A stretch of 64,000 bases of DNA from Lineus longissimus (Eukaryota > Nemertea > Pilidiophora > Heteronemertea > Lineidae), in assembly GCF_910592395.1 (NCBI RefSeq), contig NC_088323.1:8620001-8684000 (forward strand), in the 5' to 3' direction. Positions 41,918 to 53,564 of the stretch are shown here, piece by piece. The position numbers were made by a program, and so were the translations under genes. The notes below the pieces were generated by a model. The model saw nothing but the letters and a program-made list of their open reading frames with translations, had not been told where the DNA came from and did no database searches. The number at the start of each line of letters is the position of its first letter. Positions within the stretch are counted from its first letter, which is position 1.

Positions 41918-44912
41918 GTCAGGTCAAGTCTTGGGGTTGAGAAAGTGTTAGGTGTTGGTGTTGGTGTAGTGTTCGTGTAGGAGGCCTACCCCAACCCCCA
42001 ACACCGAGCTTGGGTTGGACATCGGTGTAACACTTTGAGCAACACCAGGGTGACACCAGGTGTAAGGTCCCGGTAGGTGTAACACTGGTGAGTTGACTAG
42101 GTGTTTGAGTTCACGCCATCTTGTTTTCTCGCTTCAACCAAAAAAAGACAATTTTACCCTTATTGGCGATTATTTTCGAGCCCTAAGTGAGATGTGAGAC
42201 CAGGATTTTTGTGAAGACTGCCGATTTCGTCTCAGCGCGGCCGAAGCGGAATCGATGATTATCACATCAGTGTAGTTGACTGCGGCACGGCAAGAAAAAA
42301 TCGATATGTGAAGCCGCATGTGTGTGGCGGAAAAACTGTGTCAAAAGTGCTATTTATACCAAAATTCCTTGTTTCTCATATCTTTATTTGGATAAAACAT
42401 TACTCAAGGATTCTAATGAGTGTGACTGTTTGGAATGGCATCGCCTTTGTCGGACATTTGAGTCATTTGATGAACTCAAAATTTCACAAATTTTCCAAAA
42501 AATGGCGGCCGGAAACGTCAACACGATATGTCACTTCAATATTTTCGAATTTTGTTGTTTCTTCTCTACTTACAAATTAGTGAAGTATCTCTAGAATAAT
42601 TTTTAAAAAACAATAGTTTGTTTGGCTTTGTTTGGCGTATGTATGCCTCTGTCGTGCTGATGATAAGCTGACCTGGACTGTTATTTCACAAAAAAATGTC
42701 ACTCTCGACTCTGCACGAAAAAAAGTATAAAATGTGTTGGTTCGAAAAATTTTCATTAGGCCTAGCGATTATATTTCACTTCACATCGCTCGTTCTTGGT
42801 CATACATCGTCCGATTCTGGCTTAGTAAATATTTTTAGATAGTTTTGACTTTGAAGTTTCGGATGAAATGTAAAATTTTCTTGTCAAAATGTTGGATTTT
42901 ATGTGCAAAATCAGCAAATATATAACAGAGTGCAATTTTTTAATGAAATAATTAGAAATAAGACTAAATTTGGTCTGAAGCGTAACCTTCCTAATTTCCC
43001 CTACATTTGTGGTCTTGTGGTGAATCCAGGCTGCATGTTAAACCATAGCATTTCGTCTGCTCATGAGACAAGACCACTAATTAATATTCATAGGTCGAGG
43101 CCTATCAATTAGACGAGTGCATATTTTTAACTCTCAAGTACATATTTGGAAAGATATTGAAAAAATATTTGTTGTGGCAAGTCTACAGAAATAAAGAAAT
43201 TATTTGATGAAAAAATTAATTTCGAATTTTGCTAATTTGGTAATAGGGGGCGTGTTTTGATATTTTTCTGCCAGTTGGCTGAAAAGAGTGGAAATATCAA
43301 TGTCTGTCTAATTTGTCGATTATCAAAAAATTTCCTTGGTCAACTACCAGTTTATTTTTCACCATTTACTTGCCCGACTGTCCGGAATATCATATCAAAA
43401 TTTCAGATTCACAAACCCACGCAGTATTTGATGCGTCGCGGTCAAACATTGACAATGTAACTGCTAAAAGGCTTAAAAAATCAATTGTGGTCTTGTCTCT
43501 CATACACACTATAAAAAATTTACACCAGAAGATTCATTTCAAGCCAAAAAAATGTCTGAGAAAGCCAAATGGACTGAAATACTAATTGAAAATTTGCTGA
43601 CATTCCTGCTGAATAACCACAGTGATTTTCTTAAGGCAAAACGTTGCAAAAGATTCCTGAATTCCATCAGAGGGCAGAAGATGCAATTGGTTTAAATTTG
43701 TCTGGGAAGAAGGTGGATGATTTCCTTAAGAACATTGGGGAAAGAGTATCGGCAGTTGTTTGAGGTTGTCCAAGAATGTCCTCAACTCAATACAAAACTC
43801 ACCTGCTGTTTTGTCTTGTGTTGCACCAGGCAATCCTGTAATTATGTGGCGAACCCTGACATGTCGGTCAACGATGTACTGCACATTCAGAGAGTCGCAG
43901 CATTTTCCGTGGCGTCCGCAGTAATATGCATCCCCCGCTCCATCAGGTCTTTGTATCTTGATTATTACACCATCTATGAAGAGCAGGACCTGCAGATTTA
44001 AAAAAAAACATATATTGGCTGCGAAAGTAAGGCTGTGTCAAGTGGGGACACCTTGTTGAGGTGATGATATCATTTGGCTGGCTGGTTGTGACTTTGTCTT
44101 CAAGAGGAAATTTGGGGAAAAAGAAATTGCTTCAATCAAACACAATTGAATTCTGGTAAGACTGTCTCTATCTAACTAACCTTTCTCTCTCTTCCGCCAA
44201 CATCCACCGCTGGGCGTGCCAAATCATCGTACTCAGTTGGGTCAGGGAATGAAATTGCCTCGGGTGATATATCAAAGAAGAATTGGGCACACTCGCGAGC
44301 ATGTATAATCATTGTTGACTTCCTCTGTCTTTTGCCACCACCCTGTAATATCCTCCTGATGACAGCATGGTGAGGAAGTTCTTCATCCTCCGAAAAGTGG
44401 CGTGAGACTGACATGGCTGGAAATTGTTTCTTTCCTCACGCCATGCATGAAATGAATCTGACACTTGCTCAAGTTGTTGGTCGTTCAATCTAACATGTTT
44501 TTCAACAGGTTCCTCACTTTCTGATGCTTTTCTGAGTAGATTATTGCCCCGCCTGGCAATGGCCTGCTGAACTGGGACAAAAAAACATGGCTGCATGAAC
44601 ACCTTGACAACCTAAAAACTTGACCACTCCCAAACACCTACCTCTAGGGGTAGGTGTTACACCTGTACATTTCTCCAATGCATTTGCCTTGTTTCTTCAG
44701 GTGGGCCAGGGTAGGTGTAACGCTTGTGTCAGAAAAAACTTTCCCAACAGTAGTGTTGAAATCTTGGGGATTCCCTCCTCAAACACCGGTGTTACACCGG
44801 TGTAACCCAACACCGAGCAGGGTGGTCAAGTGTTGGTGTACTGATGGTGTTACCTTGGTGACGGTGTTACACCAACACTTTACACTTTCTCAACCCCAAG
44901 ACTTGACCTGAC
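41918..44912. mobile_element. 2995-bp TIR DNA transposon, family unassigned
   Basis: The first 31 bp (GTCAGGTCAAGTCTTGGGGT then TGAGAAAGTGT) are the exact reverse complement of the last 31 bp. Subterminal GGTGTTGGTGT and GGTGTAACAC(C) motifs recur on both sides (41950-42090 and 44770-44880). Interior frames are fragmentary: on the - strand RLNDQQLEQVSDSFHAWREE, then, one frame over, SEDEELPHHAVIRRILQGG. On the + strand around 43313-43990 there are further short pieces. I recognise no transposase catalytic motif. Presence/absence is supported by the partner unit at 49.4-51.5 kb. The target duplication is unclear. Confidence 0.75.
44172..44602 (-). pseudogene. coding remnant inside the TIR transposon
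   Basis: Two overlapping - strand frames look like one protein broken by a frameshift near 44405: EKHVRLNDQQLEQVSDSFHA upstream and HHAVIRRILQGGGKRQRKST with ARECAQFFFDISPEAIS downstream. Charged and hydrophilic, no known domain. It may be an accessory or C-terminal part of a transposon protein. Confidence 0.35.
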
Positions 44913-45135
44913 TTATTGCCTTGTCAATGTTTGTGATGCAGATCGTCTTTGCGATATGTGATCATGATTTCGTGCGCCAAATATCGCTTGTTTACAATGG
45001 TCATCGCAGGTAACTGCTACGGGAATCGGCTTTTGCTGCTCTTCTAGGCCAAATTCATGTAATATTCGCATACTATTTTAATATTTTTTTTAGTTTTGTG
45101 AACAATTGCATGAGCATTTCGTTACAGTCGTAAAT

Positions 45136-45759
45136 GAATTATGATAATATACATGTAAATGACAAAGCTCTTTCAGTATTTGATGCATTTGCTGGCGATG
45201 ACCCCTTTTATTACAGATCAAGTAACACTTTCGGGAAAGACATTGCAAACGCAGTTAGACATCTTTGAAAAATTGAATCAAGAGTACATCCTTAAGGTTT
45301 CTCTCGCACTCCGCTGCTTGCACTCGTTTATAACCAGTCTTCCAAATAAAACTCACCTAAGTATTGCTAGGCGCTGGCATGTGGCATCCGTTCATCTTAG
45401 GTTTACTACATCTTGCTTATATATACTGGCGTTATTGGTGCCTGCAACTTCGGAGATCTTGGTTGAGATCAGTGGCGCCGGCTGCAACAGGACCAACGAT
45501 TCTGGGCACTGTTGAAGACGTGTGGAATTTGTGTTTTATGGGTGTGACTACGATACGTGTTAATTGCGAAGGGTATACGCAGTCTCTTTAATCACCTCGA
45601 TCGACAGAGGGCCTATAGCTGGATGCAATGCCAATAATGACATGGAATTCTTGCTGAAAATGAAAGGAATTTCGCGGCAGAATGTTTTCGTGGTCATGAC
45701 CTACTCGCGAAATTTGTGAAAACTTCCTAAACGCAAAATTTTCTGTTAAGACAAGCATA
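45136..45759. other. no confident gene
   Basis: A 118-codon + frame (45159-45515) contains no domain and begins within AT-rich DNA; not accepted as a gene. It lies between duplication unit A and the LINE 3' end. Confidence 0.4.
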
Positions 45760-48700
45760 TAATAATAATAATTTATTATTTTTATAGCGCCGCTTAAAAA
45801 TTAATTGCCAGTAGCGCTTTACAAAAGTACATTCATACAGTAATAATAGGAAAGACATTTAAAACATGATTAAAACAATTACAGGACAGTTTAAAACATA
45901 GTTAAAACAATCAGTGATAAAAGGCTTCCTTAAACAAATATGTCTTGATGCATTGTTTAAAACTTTTAAAACATACAATCTGCCTAAGATGTGTGGGCAA
46001 TGCATTCCAAAGCCGCGGAGCACAGACCCCAAAAGCTCTATCACCAGCAGTGACTTTTTTGGATCGTTTCCACTCCAGGGCAGGAGCAGAGTGAGCTCTG
46101 GTTCCCTGCCTAAGACGCTGGAGTGGAAGCTGAAGATAGTTGGGGCCGGTGCCCTGCACGGCTTTGAAAGCGAAGATTAAAATGTTGAACTTAATACGTT
46201 GTTGAACGGGGAGCCAATGAAGGTCATATAAAACAGGCGTGATGTGATCATATTTTCTAGTACCCGTCAAGAGTCTGGCTGCTTGGTTTTGAAGTTTCTG
46301 GAGGCGGTTAATTTCACAGAGAGGGAGACCATAGTACAATGAGTTACCAAAATCGAGTCTAGATGTAATAAAAGCATGTACAAGATTACCTAAAAGGTCT
46401 TCAGGTAGATATTTCTTGACTGACGCAATCTTGCGCAGGTAAATGACCGGACGAAACAACCTGTGATATTTGTTTGTGAAAAGTAAGGTTATTGTCAAAA
46501 AGCACCCCGAGATTGCGCGCCGACTCGCTTGAACGAATTTCTGCATCACCGATTTTAAGACAGACATCACTGAACAGTAACTTGTCATTTTGATAAGGAG
46601 AACGAAGCAGTAAAAACTCTGTTTTTAAGTCGTTTAGTTTGAGCTTATTCTCCATCATCCAAAGGCGCACATCGCTTAGACAGTGTTCAATTTTAGTGAT
46701 CACTTGGGCTAGTGAGGTCGAGTCATAAAAGCTGAACGCGTGCCAGCTCTGTGTGTCGTCAGCGTAAAAATGGCCGCTAATATCGTGATTGGCAATGATC
46801 TCATCCAATGGGTAGGTGTAGCATGAAAAAAGTAATGGCCCCAGAACACTTCCTTGGGGTACACCAGACTGCAACTTGTAGGTGTCGGACAAACTAGAGC
46901 CGACCTTGACCCTGAATTGACGATCAGACAGGTATGATTCAAACCATGAGAGCGCACTGCCCTGGATACCAAAAACAGTTTGTAGACGTGATATCATGAT
47001 CTTGTGATCGATTGTGTCGAAGGCAGCGGATAAGTCCAAGAGAACCATTGCGACACCGTCTCTTTTGTCGAAGCTCTCAAGAACGCTGTTGGTAATGGAT
47101 AGCAGCGCAGTCTCCACACTATGGCCTGGGCGGTAAGCAGATTGATTTGGGTTGTACATATTGCTTGCCGCCAGATGGCTGTGGAGCCTGGCTGCCACCA
47201 CACGTTCGAGGAGCTTTGAAAAGTACGACAAATTGGAGACGGGTCGATAGTTCTTAAGCTCGGACTCATCCGCTCCCTTCTTTTTCAAAATAGGAGTTAT
47301 GATTGCAAGTTTCATATTGTCAGGAAATTCCCCGGTTGACAAAGAGTAGTTGATAAGCTGGACCAAGGATGGTAGTATATTCGGCAATACATCCTTCAAA
47401 AGTGTGGAAGGAATGGGGTCCAGTGTAGATGTTTTAACTGGGGTGGACCTTATAATCTTTTCCAATTCTGCTGTCGTAGTAAGTTGGAAGTCGGACAAAA
47501 CCATGTTGGATGTCCGTGGTATTCTTGAAGAAGGTTTATATGTTTCTTCACACTTATCAAGATGTTGCCGTATTGTCATGATCTTCTTATCAAAATAGTT
47601 CGCAAATCTATTCGCACAGTCAATATCGGCAGTACCAGTAGCGGCCTGGTTCTGAGGTCCAGAAGAGGAACGAGTCAAGTTCACGAAAGCACTAAAGAGC
47701 TCACGCTGGGAGCCCCGTTTGTCGGAAAGTTTAGTCGCATAGAAATCTTGTTTTGCATTCTTAATGGAGGCGCTTGTGGCCTTCACTTGGTCCATAAACA
47801 TTTCCTTGTGAACCGTTAGTTTCGTCGTTCTCCAGCGAGATTCCAGACGTCTACGTAACGCACGGGCTGCCAGGATTTCCTTGGTCATCCAAGGGTCTGG
47901 TTTGCGTACTCTCGGTTTGCTCATCCGTTTCGGTGCATGTTTATCCAATGCAGAGCTGAGAGCCTCGTTCAGGCTTTCTGCCACATCGCTCGCGCGCATG
48001 GGAACATGCTTTTGAAAGGAACCAACAACATCATGCGAGAACTCATCCCTATCAACGCGTTTGATGTCCCTGGTGACAACTTTTGAAGGTTTACGTGCTT
48101 TGTCCTTTTGACATTTATCGGGCAATTCAAATGAAACAAGGTAGTGATCGGAGAGACACATGTTTGACACTTGTAAGTTGAATGCTGATTGACTCTGCGA
48201 CTCCAATAAAGGTGCAGCCGTCTTTGGGACAGCTACCGGGTCCAGAATGTGACCCTTTTTGTGGGTGGGACTGTTCACGATCTGGACTAACCCAACGCTT
48301 TCAAAAATGTCATATAACCGACGGACATTGAGGTCATCAACTTTGTCAAGATGGATGTTCAAATCACCTGCAACTACAGTTGTAGATTGCGACATAGCTG
48401 TATCCGAAATATGGTCATAAAACTCATCCAGGAAAGATGGTATGGAACCATCCGGGCGGTACACAAGGACGAACTGCACATGGCTGTTAGAAGAGCGCAA
48501 CGTATACTCTTGGTGCTCGTACGTTTTTGAGTCGAATGTCTTACAGCTGACAGAATACGTGTCCTTGTAGAGGATCGCCACACCTCCTCCTCGTTTACTA
48601 TCCCTTGGTTTGTGAATGATCCTGAAACCGTCTGGCACTAAATCGTAGAATGTGGTACCGTTTTCAGCATCCTTGAGCCACGATTCGGTGATCAAAAGTA

Positions 48701-49360
48701 TGTCCAAGTCCTTGTCGATAAGCAATTCGTTGATTTCAATTGCTTTATTGCACACTGATCTGGCATTGAATAGTCCAATTTTCATTGGTGCAAGTTCAGT
48801 GTCAGGTGCAGTCGGTTCGATCAGGGTTAAGTTCCTCGAATCGACCCCATGAGGGCAAGATCGAAATTGATTCACTCGTTGATTTGCGATGACTGGAATA
48901 ATGTTTGCAATGGCTTTACCTCCACGTTTATTACGCCTGGTAGAGTTCCTTTTGTAAACACCAAGATCCCTGAGAACCAATTCAGTAGTCCTTGAAATGG
49001 ACACCTTTGGTCCTGCCTGCTTGAGTGAACATAATCCTTGGGTAGTGTAGGAAAAGCACATGACTGAAGTATTAGAGTCAACATGTATATCAGGTATACA
49101 ATGTACAGCAATGGCTACCTTCCTTTGCAAAGTAAGTTCACTGGATTTCACAAACAGTAATAAAAACGGAAAACATAGCACTCCCATCACTTCAAAACTT
49201 CGATAGTCCTGATCACTGAATGTTCATAAATCAACTATGTCAGTCCATTTGAGTGAAAGATTCTTTTAAACGGGGTAAAAATGACTTTCTTTGCAGACTG
49301 AAGGAGCAGCTGTCTGAGCGCTCACTTCACTCGACAATATTAATCGGGAATGGATCAATG
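45760..49360 (-). mobile_element. CR1/L2-type LINE, nearly full length
   Basis: One non-LTR retrotransposon on the - strand with endonuclease, reverse transcriptase and C-terminal region in order. The 3' end carries GTAAAGCGCTACTGGCAATT, GGCGCTATAAAAATAATAAA and an ATT/ATA-type tail. The 5' limit is set by where duplication unit B begins (about 49370). Only one frameshift interrupts the long ORF, so the insertion is relatively recent. Confidence 0.85.
45911..49190 (-). CDS. LINE ORF2: endonuclease and reverse transcriptase, one frameshift
   Basis: From 49190 a 929-codon frame runs to 46401, and the rest of the protein continues in another frame to 45911. The shift of one base lies near 46450: the downstream frame continues with YLRKIASVKKYLPEDLLGNL. 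Residues about 136-360 form an apurinic-type endonuclease (MKIGLFNARSVCNKA, ITESWL, VVAGDLNIH, LSDHYLVSFEL). Residues about 560-850 form the reverse transcriptase (NYRPVSNLSYFSKLLERVVA, LLDLSAAFDTIDH, SGVPQGSVLGPLLF, FYADDTQ). The catalytic YADD is intact. The C-terminal part has RLDFGNSLYYGLP and DHITPVLYDLHWLPVQQRI, as in CR1/L2-group elements. An N-terminal leader of about 135 residues contains cysteines but no clear domain. Clade assignment is by motif memory. Confidence 0.85.
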
Positions 49361-49369
49361 ACGATTTGA

Positions 49370-51540
49370 TTGTCGAAGTGACATACTAAAATACATTGGT
49401 ATCACAAATCAAAGTTAGCCTCTTTCTGTTTGCGGAACTGAGAGTTTTTGGAAAGAGCCTCCTGGGTTATGTTAAAATGCAGAATTTTGCATGGCACGAG
49501 CGTACATGTATATCTGAAATGCATTTGTGCACATATTTCATACGCTAAGACTGCAGTCAGTGGTGACCACAAACATTCGTCGGTCAAATGCCAGACACAT
49601 CAACTGAAACCAAGGACGTTAATTGATACAGCGTGCGTAATTCACGACAACATATTTCAAAGGTAAAAGCACACATTTTCCATGCGAAAATAATAATTTG
49701 GCATATCCGGCTTCGGTTTGTCTATTGTTCGCCAAAAGTAAATCAATTTCGAAGTAATTGATGAAGTCAGCGTCTACTTAACACCGTTGTGCAGTTTTCC
49801 CGGTAAGCGGAACAAGATGGAAAATCGCCGAAGGAAAATCTTGATCTACTGAAAAATGTTTTTTATAAGTTTTGAAAACCGGCGCGGGTTTCGAGGGAAT
49901 TTTAGCAACAAACTCAAGGGTATTGGTATCTTAATATAGACCCAAAGCCTCGGATCAAATTCCGAAGTACAATTAGCCTCTTTAATTCCTGATCAGCGCC
50001 TCTAGCGCCGGAGCTCAGCTGTTGTGGCTCTGTTGTCGGGAAAAAACAACCGACATGGTGTGCGAAGCAAATATGTTTCCCCACAACATCAGAGCTCCGG
50101 AAGAGGCGCTGATCAGGGTAAAGGTGCATTACGAAATAGCATGTTCGGTCACCTCTCTGGTATCCCTATTTCTGCTGCAACAGACACAACCGATGCAATA
50201 GAGCATGATGATGACACGATAACTGTGGCTTAATCAAGACAACGTTTAATCAATAACAACACAACCTATGGCAAGCCAAAGCGGAATTTATTCAAGACCG
50301 TGGAATTACTATTCAAGAAGTTAAATATATGTTCAAGACCAAAATATGTTCAATCCTGAATCAAATATTGTCAACCTTGAATCAAATATTGTCAACCTTG
50401 AATCAAATATTGTCAACCTTGAACAAAATATATTCAACCTTGAACAAAATATATTCAACCTTGAACGAAATATATTCAAGACTCACGTGACCATATTCAA
50501 GACGCACGTGACCACAAAAATTGATGACGTAGTTGCTCATGTTTTGATGCTTTACGGACTTTCCCGAACCCGCGTCCGGACTTTCCCGAACCCATGGTAC
50601 TTGTGTTGCGTTTAGGAGCTCGAATTGTTCGCACGAGGTTTTGACACATGGTTGTACACGTACCTAGCCGCCTACACCTGACATGTACTGTAATCCTACA
50701 CATCATGACATGGATGCCGAGTGAATGTCAGAGTCGATACATGTTTCACAGACATATCAGGCAAATTATAGGTTCAAAATGCGCAATGCCTGTCGTGAAA
50801 CAGAACGCATCGGAAGTACCACAGATTCTACGCTCTACGTCATCAATTTTGTGGTCACGTGCGTCTTGAATATGGTCACGTGAGTCTTGAATATATTTTG
50901 TTCAAGGTTGAATATATTTTGTTCAAGGTTGGACATATTTTATTCAAGGTTGAACATATTTTATTCAAGGTTGAACATATTTTATTCAAGGTTGAAAACA
51001 TTTGATTCAAGGTTGAACATATTTTAGTCTTGAACATATATTTCCTTCTTGAACTTATATTTAACTTCTTGAATGGTAATTCTAAAGTCTTGAATAAATT
51101 CCGCTTTGGCTTGCCATAACAACCAGCTTCAATAATTGTATTTGGTAAAATTGATTCATAGAAAACAATGCATGGCCTTTATATTTTGACATCGATTGCT
51201 TTGAAAATTTATATCGTGAAATAAAATCAGACCCCATACGCACCTTGTCCATTATAATATAGTTACGTAGCTATTTGTGATCTAGATCATTGAACCTAAA
51301 GTAGACTAGTGCTTTTTGTCACTGCGACCTTTGATTATGTTTGCATGCGACAAAAATCGGACGTTTACCATGTTCACGGTGGTCATCGCCGGTGACTGCA
51401 TGGGACAGGAATCAATTATCGCGGCTATCCAGGCCCAAAATCCAGATAACATTTTGTATAAGTTTTAAAGATCTTATTTCAGTTCTGTGAACAAGTGCAT
51501 GTGCATTTCGTTGCAAGATTTCTTAGTTAAGATCTTAACT
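49370..51540 (+). repeat. direct duplication unit B, with inserted MITE
   Basis: Counterpart of 40756-45135. It carries GGAACTGAGAGTTTTTGG, TTTTGCATGGCACGAGCGTA, CGGCGCGGGTTTCGA, an inverted pair AGCGCCTCTAGCGCCGGAGC / GCTCCGGAAGAGGCGCTGAT around 50010-50115, and CCCCATACGCACCTTGTCC. It lacks the 3-kb transposon but carries the 852-bp MITE at 50267-51118. Confidence 0.75.
50267..51118. mobile_element. 852-bp MITE with 250-bp repetitive arms
   Basis: Ends TATGGCAAGCCAAAGCGGAA and its reverse complement; target duplication ACAACC on both sides (50261-50266, 51119-51124). Each arm holds a tandem array of 20-22-bp units (AACCTTGAATCAAATATTGT and variants) and two CACGTG boxes next to ATTCAAGAC. 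The arms read toward each other around a centre of about 330 bp. Unit A has a single ACAACC at the matching point (about 41620), the empty site. The ORF of repeated NLESNIV/NLEQNIF is the array itself. Confidence 0.9.
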
Positions 51541-52551
51541 ATATGAAGAATGTTGCTAGAATATTCTTACGAATGTAAAGTCTAGCTCTTAATAAATGAA
51601 GGCAAATATATTATCTCTATCGTCTTATCAGTTGTTCAATCGGGTATAGCATAAACTTCTAAACCTGTGTTTCCTCCATTTAAAATCATGTTTGCATTCC
51701 AGCATGGGTTATGTTTTATGTGATACCCAATCGAGTTGTTCAAAAAGACTATAAAGCGGGTTGGCATTAAAAGATCATTGGCATTGTTAAGGGCAATATT
51801 ACTCAGCTGTCGGCTGCCAAGTCACCACTTATTCTACATAGTTTCCATCAAGAAATTGCACAAAAAGAGGAAAAATTCAAAATCTGACTGAATTATCACC
51901 CTTTTCCGATGTTGACTACGATTTGATCAGAGTTAGCTCTCCATGCGTCGACCCTTTCCACGTGGATCGATGCACTAGTAACGCGTTTCCTGGAGCCATG
52001 GATCTACCCTGTAATACGTTTTGGTGCTGATATCGATTTTTCCGACGTCACGTTGATGGCGCCCTGATTACCCCGCAACTGCGACGATAAATGGAATGCC
52101 GTTTCGTCTAAATAGTGGGGTGATCGACGTGAACTCGAATCTCAGCGTGCACTCACGTGGCGGGAAAGGTCGTTCGTGCCAAGACTTGAGCGTACCAGAA
52201 ATAACGAATAACATGTTTTTCTACAATCTAAGAGCTGAAACATAATTGGAAAAGCATCATACACGTTCAGAAAAATAGTTTACTCATAATGAACCAGAGC
52301 AAGAACAAACTTACTGCAATAAAAAGCTGTCCATTACTTTAAGCAATTAAAATTTAAAATTCCGACATAGGAGCAGAAACATCAGTGTAACCGCGACCAA
52401 TCTCACTGTCACACTTCATTCAAGGTCATTTAGCATGATACAGTAGCTAAACGAGACAACTCGGGCTTGGAATTTAGCATGCGAGGAGGATAGTAGAAAC
52501 GCCATTGGGGTGAGGACGGGGTCACCTCCAACATCTGCTCCTGGAATGGTC
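51541..52551. other. no gene recognised
   Basis: No ORF above noise, no repeat recognised. Left flank of the Harbinger element. Confidence 0.45.
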
Positions 52552-52768
52552 CTGGGCACGGTTGTTCAAAGCACCGATATCTCTTGTCGGTGGATAGTTT
52601 GCCAACAAACCACCGATAACTTTAACCACCGACAGTTTTGGGTTGTTAGAAGCTCCGACAAGCTCGAACTGCCGACAAAACCACCGATATATTTAACGGT
52701 GCTTTTGTGCACCGATAAACCTAAAAAACCACTGACAACTCTTGTTGTCAGGCATTCTCAGAAACAAA

Positions 52769-53326
52769 ATGGCCGCGCACAGAAGGCTCCTGTTTCCCAA
52801 TTTGATGAAAAAACCCAAAACTTTCCGGCATAGAGAGAATGATTTGGATATATATGATGATGAAGGGTTAAGAAAACGATATAGATTCAGCAGGCTAAGT
52901 ATTATTTACATCACTGACTTGATAAGGGACAAACTGGAGAGGCCTACCAGGCGAAACAAAAGCCTCTCTGCTGAAAGGCAAGTGATGTTAGCCCTTCGCT
53001 TCTACGCCTCAAGATCTTTTCTCCAAATCGTTGGAGATTTACAGGGATACGATAGGGGCACAGTAAGCAAAATTGTCGTGGCAGTTAGAAATGGCCCACA
53101 GAACAGGATGAGTGAAGAAAAATTCACACAGGATTCTATGAAATAGCTGGGTTTCCAGAAGTCATCGGATGCGTTGATGGTACCCACATTAAGATACAGT
53201 CACCATCAACCCCACTGTGGTTTCCTGAAAATGGAGAAGGCCCTAATAAACCGACCTACGAGTCTTGCTTCGCCAACCGTAGGCAGTACCACAGTATCAA
53301 CACACAGGGAATCTGTGACCACAGAG
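52769..53326 (+). CDS. Harbinger transposase (HARBI1-like), exon 1
   Basis: ATG at 52769 (MAAHRRLLFPNLMKKP). The reading has YRFSRLSIIYITDLIRD, SLSAERQVMLALRFYASRSF and GDLQGYDRGTVSKIV, typical of the N-terminal helical region. A frameshift occurs before 53131: the first frame stops at 53144-53146, while the next frame continues FYEIAGFPEVIGCVDGTHIK, which contains the first catalytic aspartate (CVDGTHI). The spacing between these parts is shorter than usual, so some residues are missing as well. The exon ends DHRG at a consensus donor (GTAAGT, 53327). The transposase would cut and rejoin the TIRs in the nucleus; this copy is broken. Confidence 0.85.
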
Positions 53327-53564
53327 GTAAGTTGAACACATAGGCCTACTGCTTGTACTCCAGCAGTCAGTGAAATGAGTGTGAGTGTATCTTAACCATT
53401 GACTTGTGTACATCATGTACATCATGTCCATCATGCACATAGACTCTCACCGCCTACACTACACTCGCTCATTTCATGATTTCTGTGGCCATTGGGCACC
53501 TGAAAACTTATCAAACGCACAAAAAAGCGCTTTGTAAACAGACATCCACTTATAAATTATTTAT

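Larger units (their letters stand above)
40756..45135 (+). repeat. direct duplication unit A, with inserted transposon
   Basis: 40756-41917 and 44913-45135 match 49370-50266 and 51125-51540 in order and orientation. Marks include TAGCCTCTTTCTTTTTGCGG, TTTTGCATGGCACGAGCGTA, CGGCGCGGGTTTCGA, CACCTCTCTG and CCCCATACGCAC. Within it, 41495-41640 and 41650-41800 form a further tandem duplication (CACCTCTCTGATCTGGTGTT and GCCTCTCTGATCTAGCGTTC). The segment 41918-44912 is a transposon missing from unit B. No host gene was recognised in the unit. Confidence 0.75.

Noticed and set aside
50346-50615. ORF with repeating NLESNIV / NLEQNIF peptide
   Set aside because: It is the in-frame translation of the tandem array in one MITE arm; the other arm gives the mirror product.
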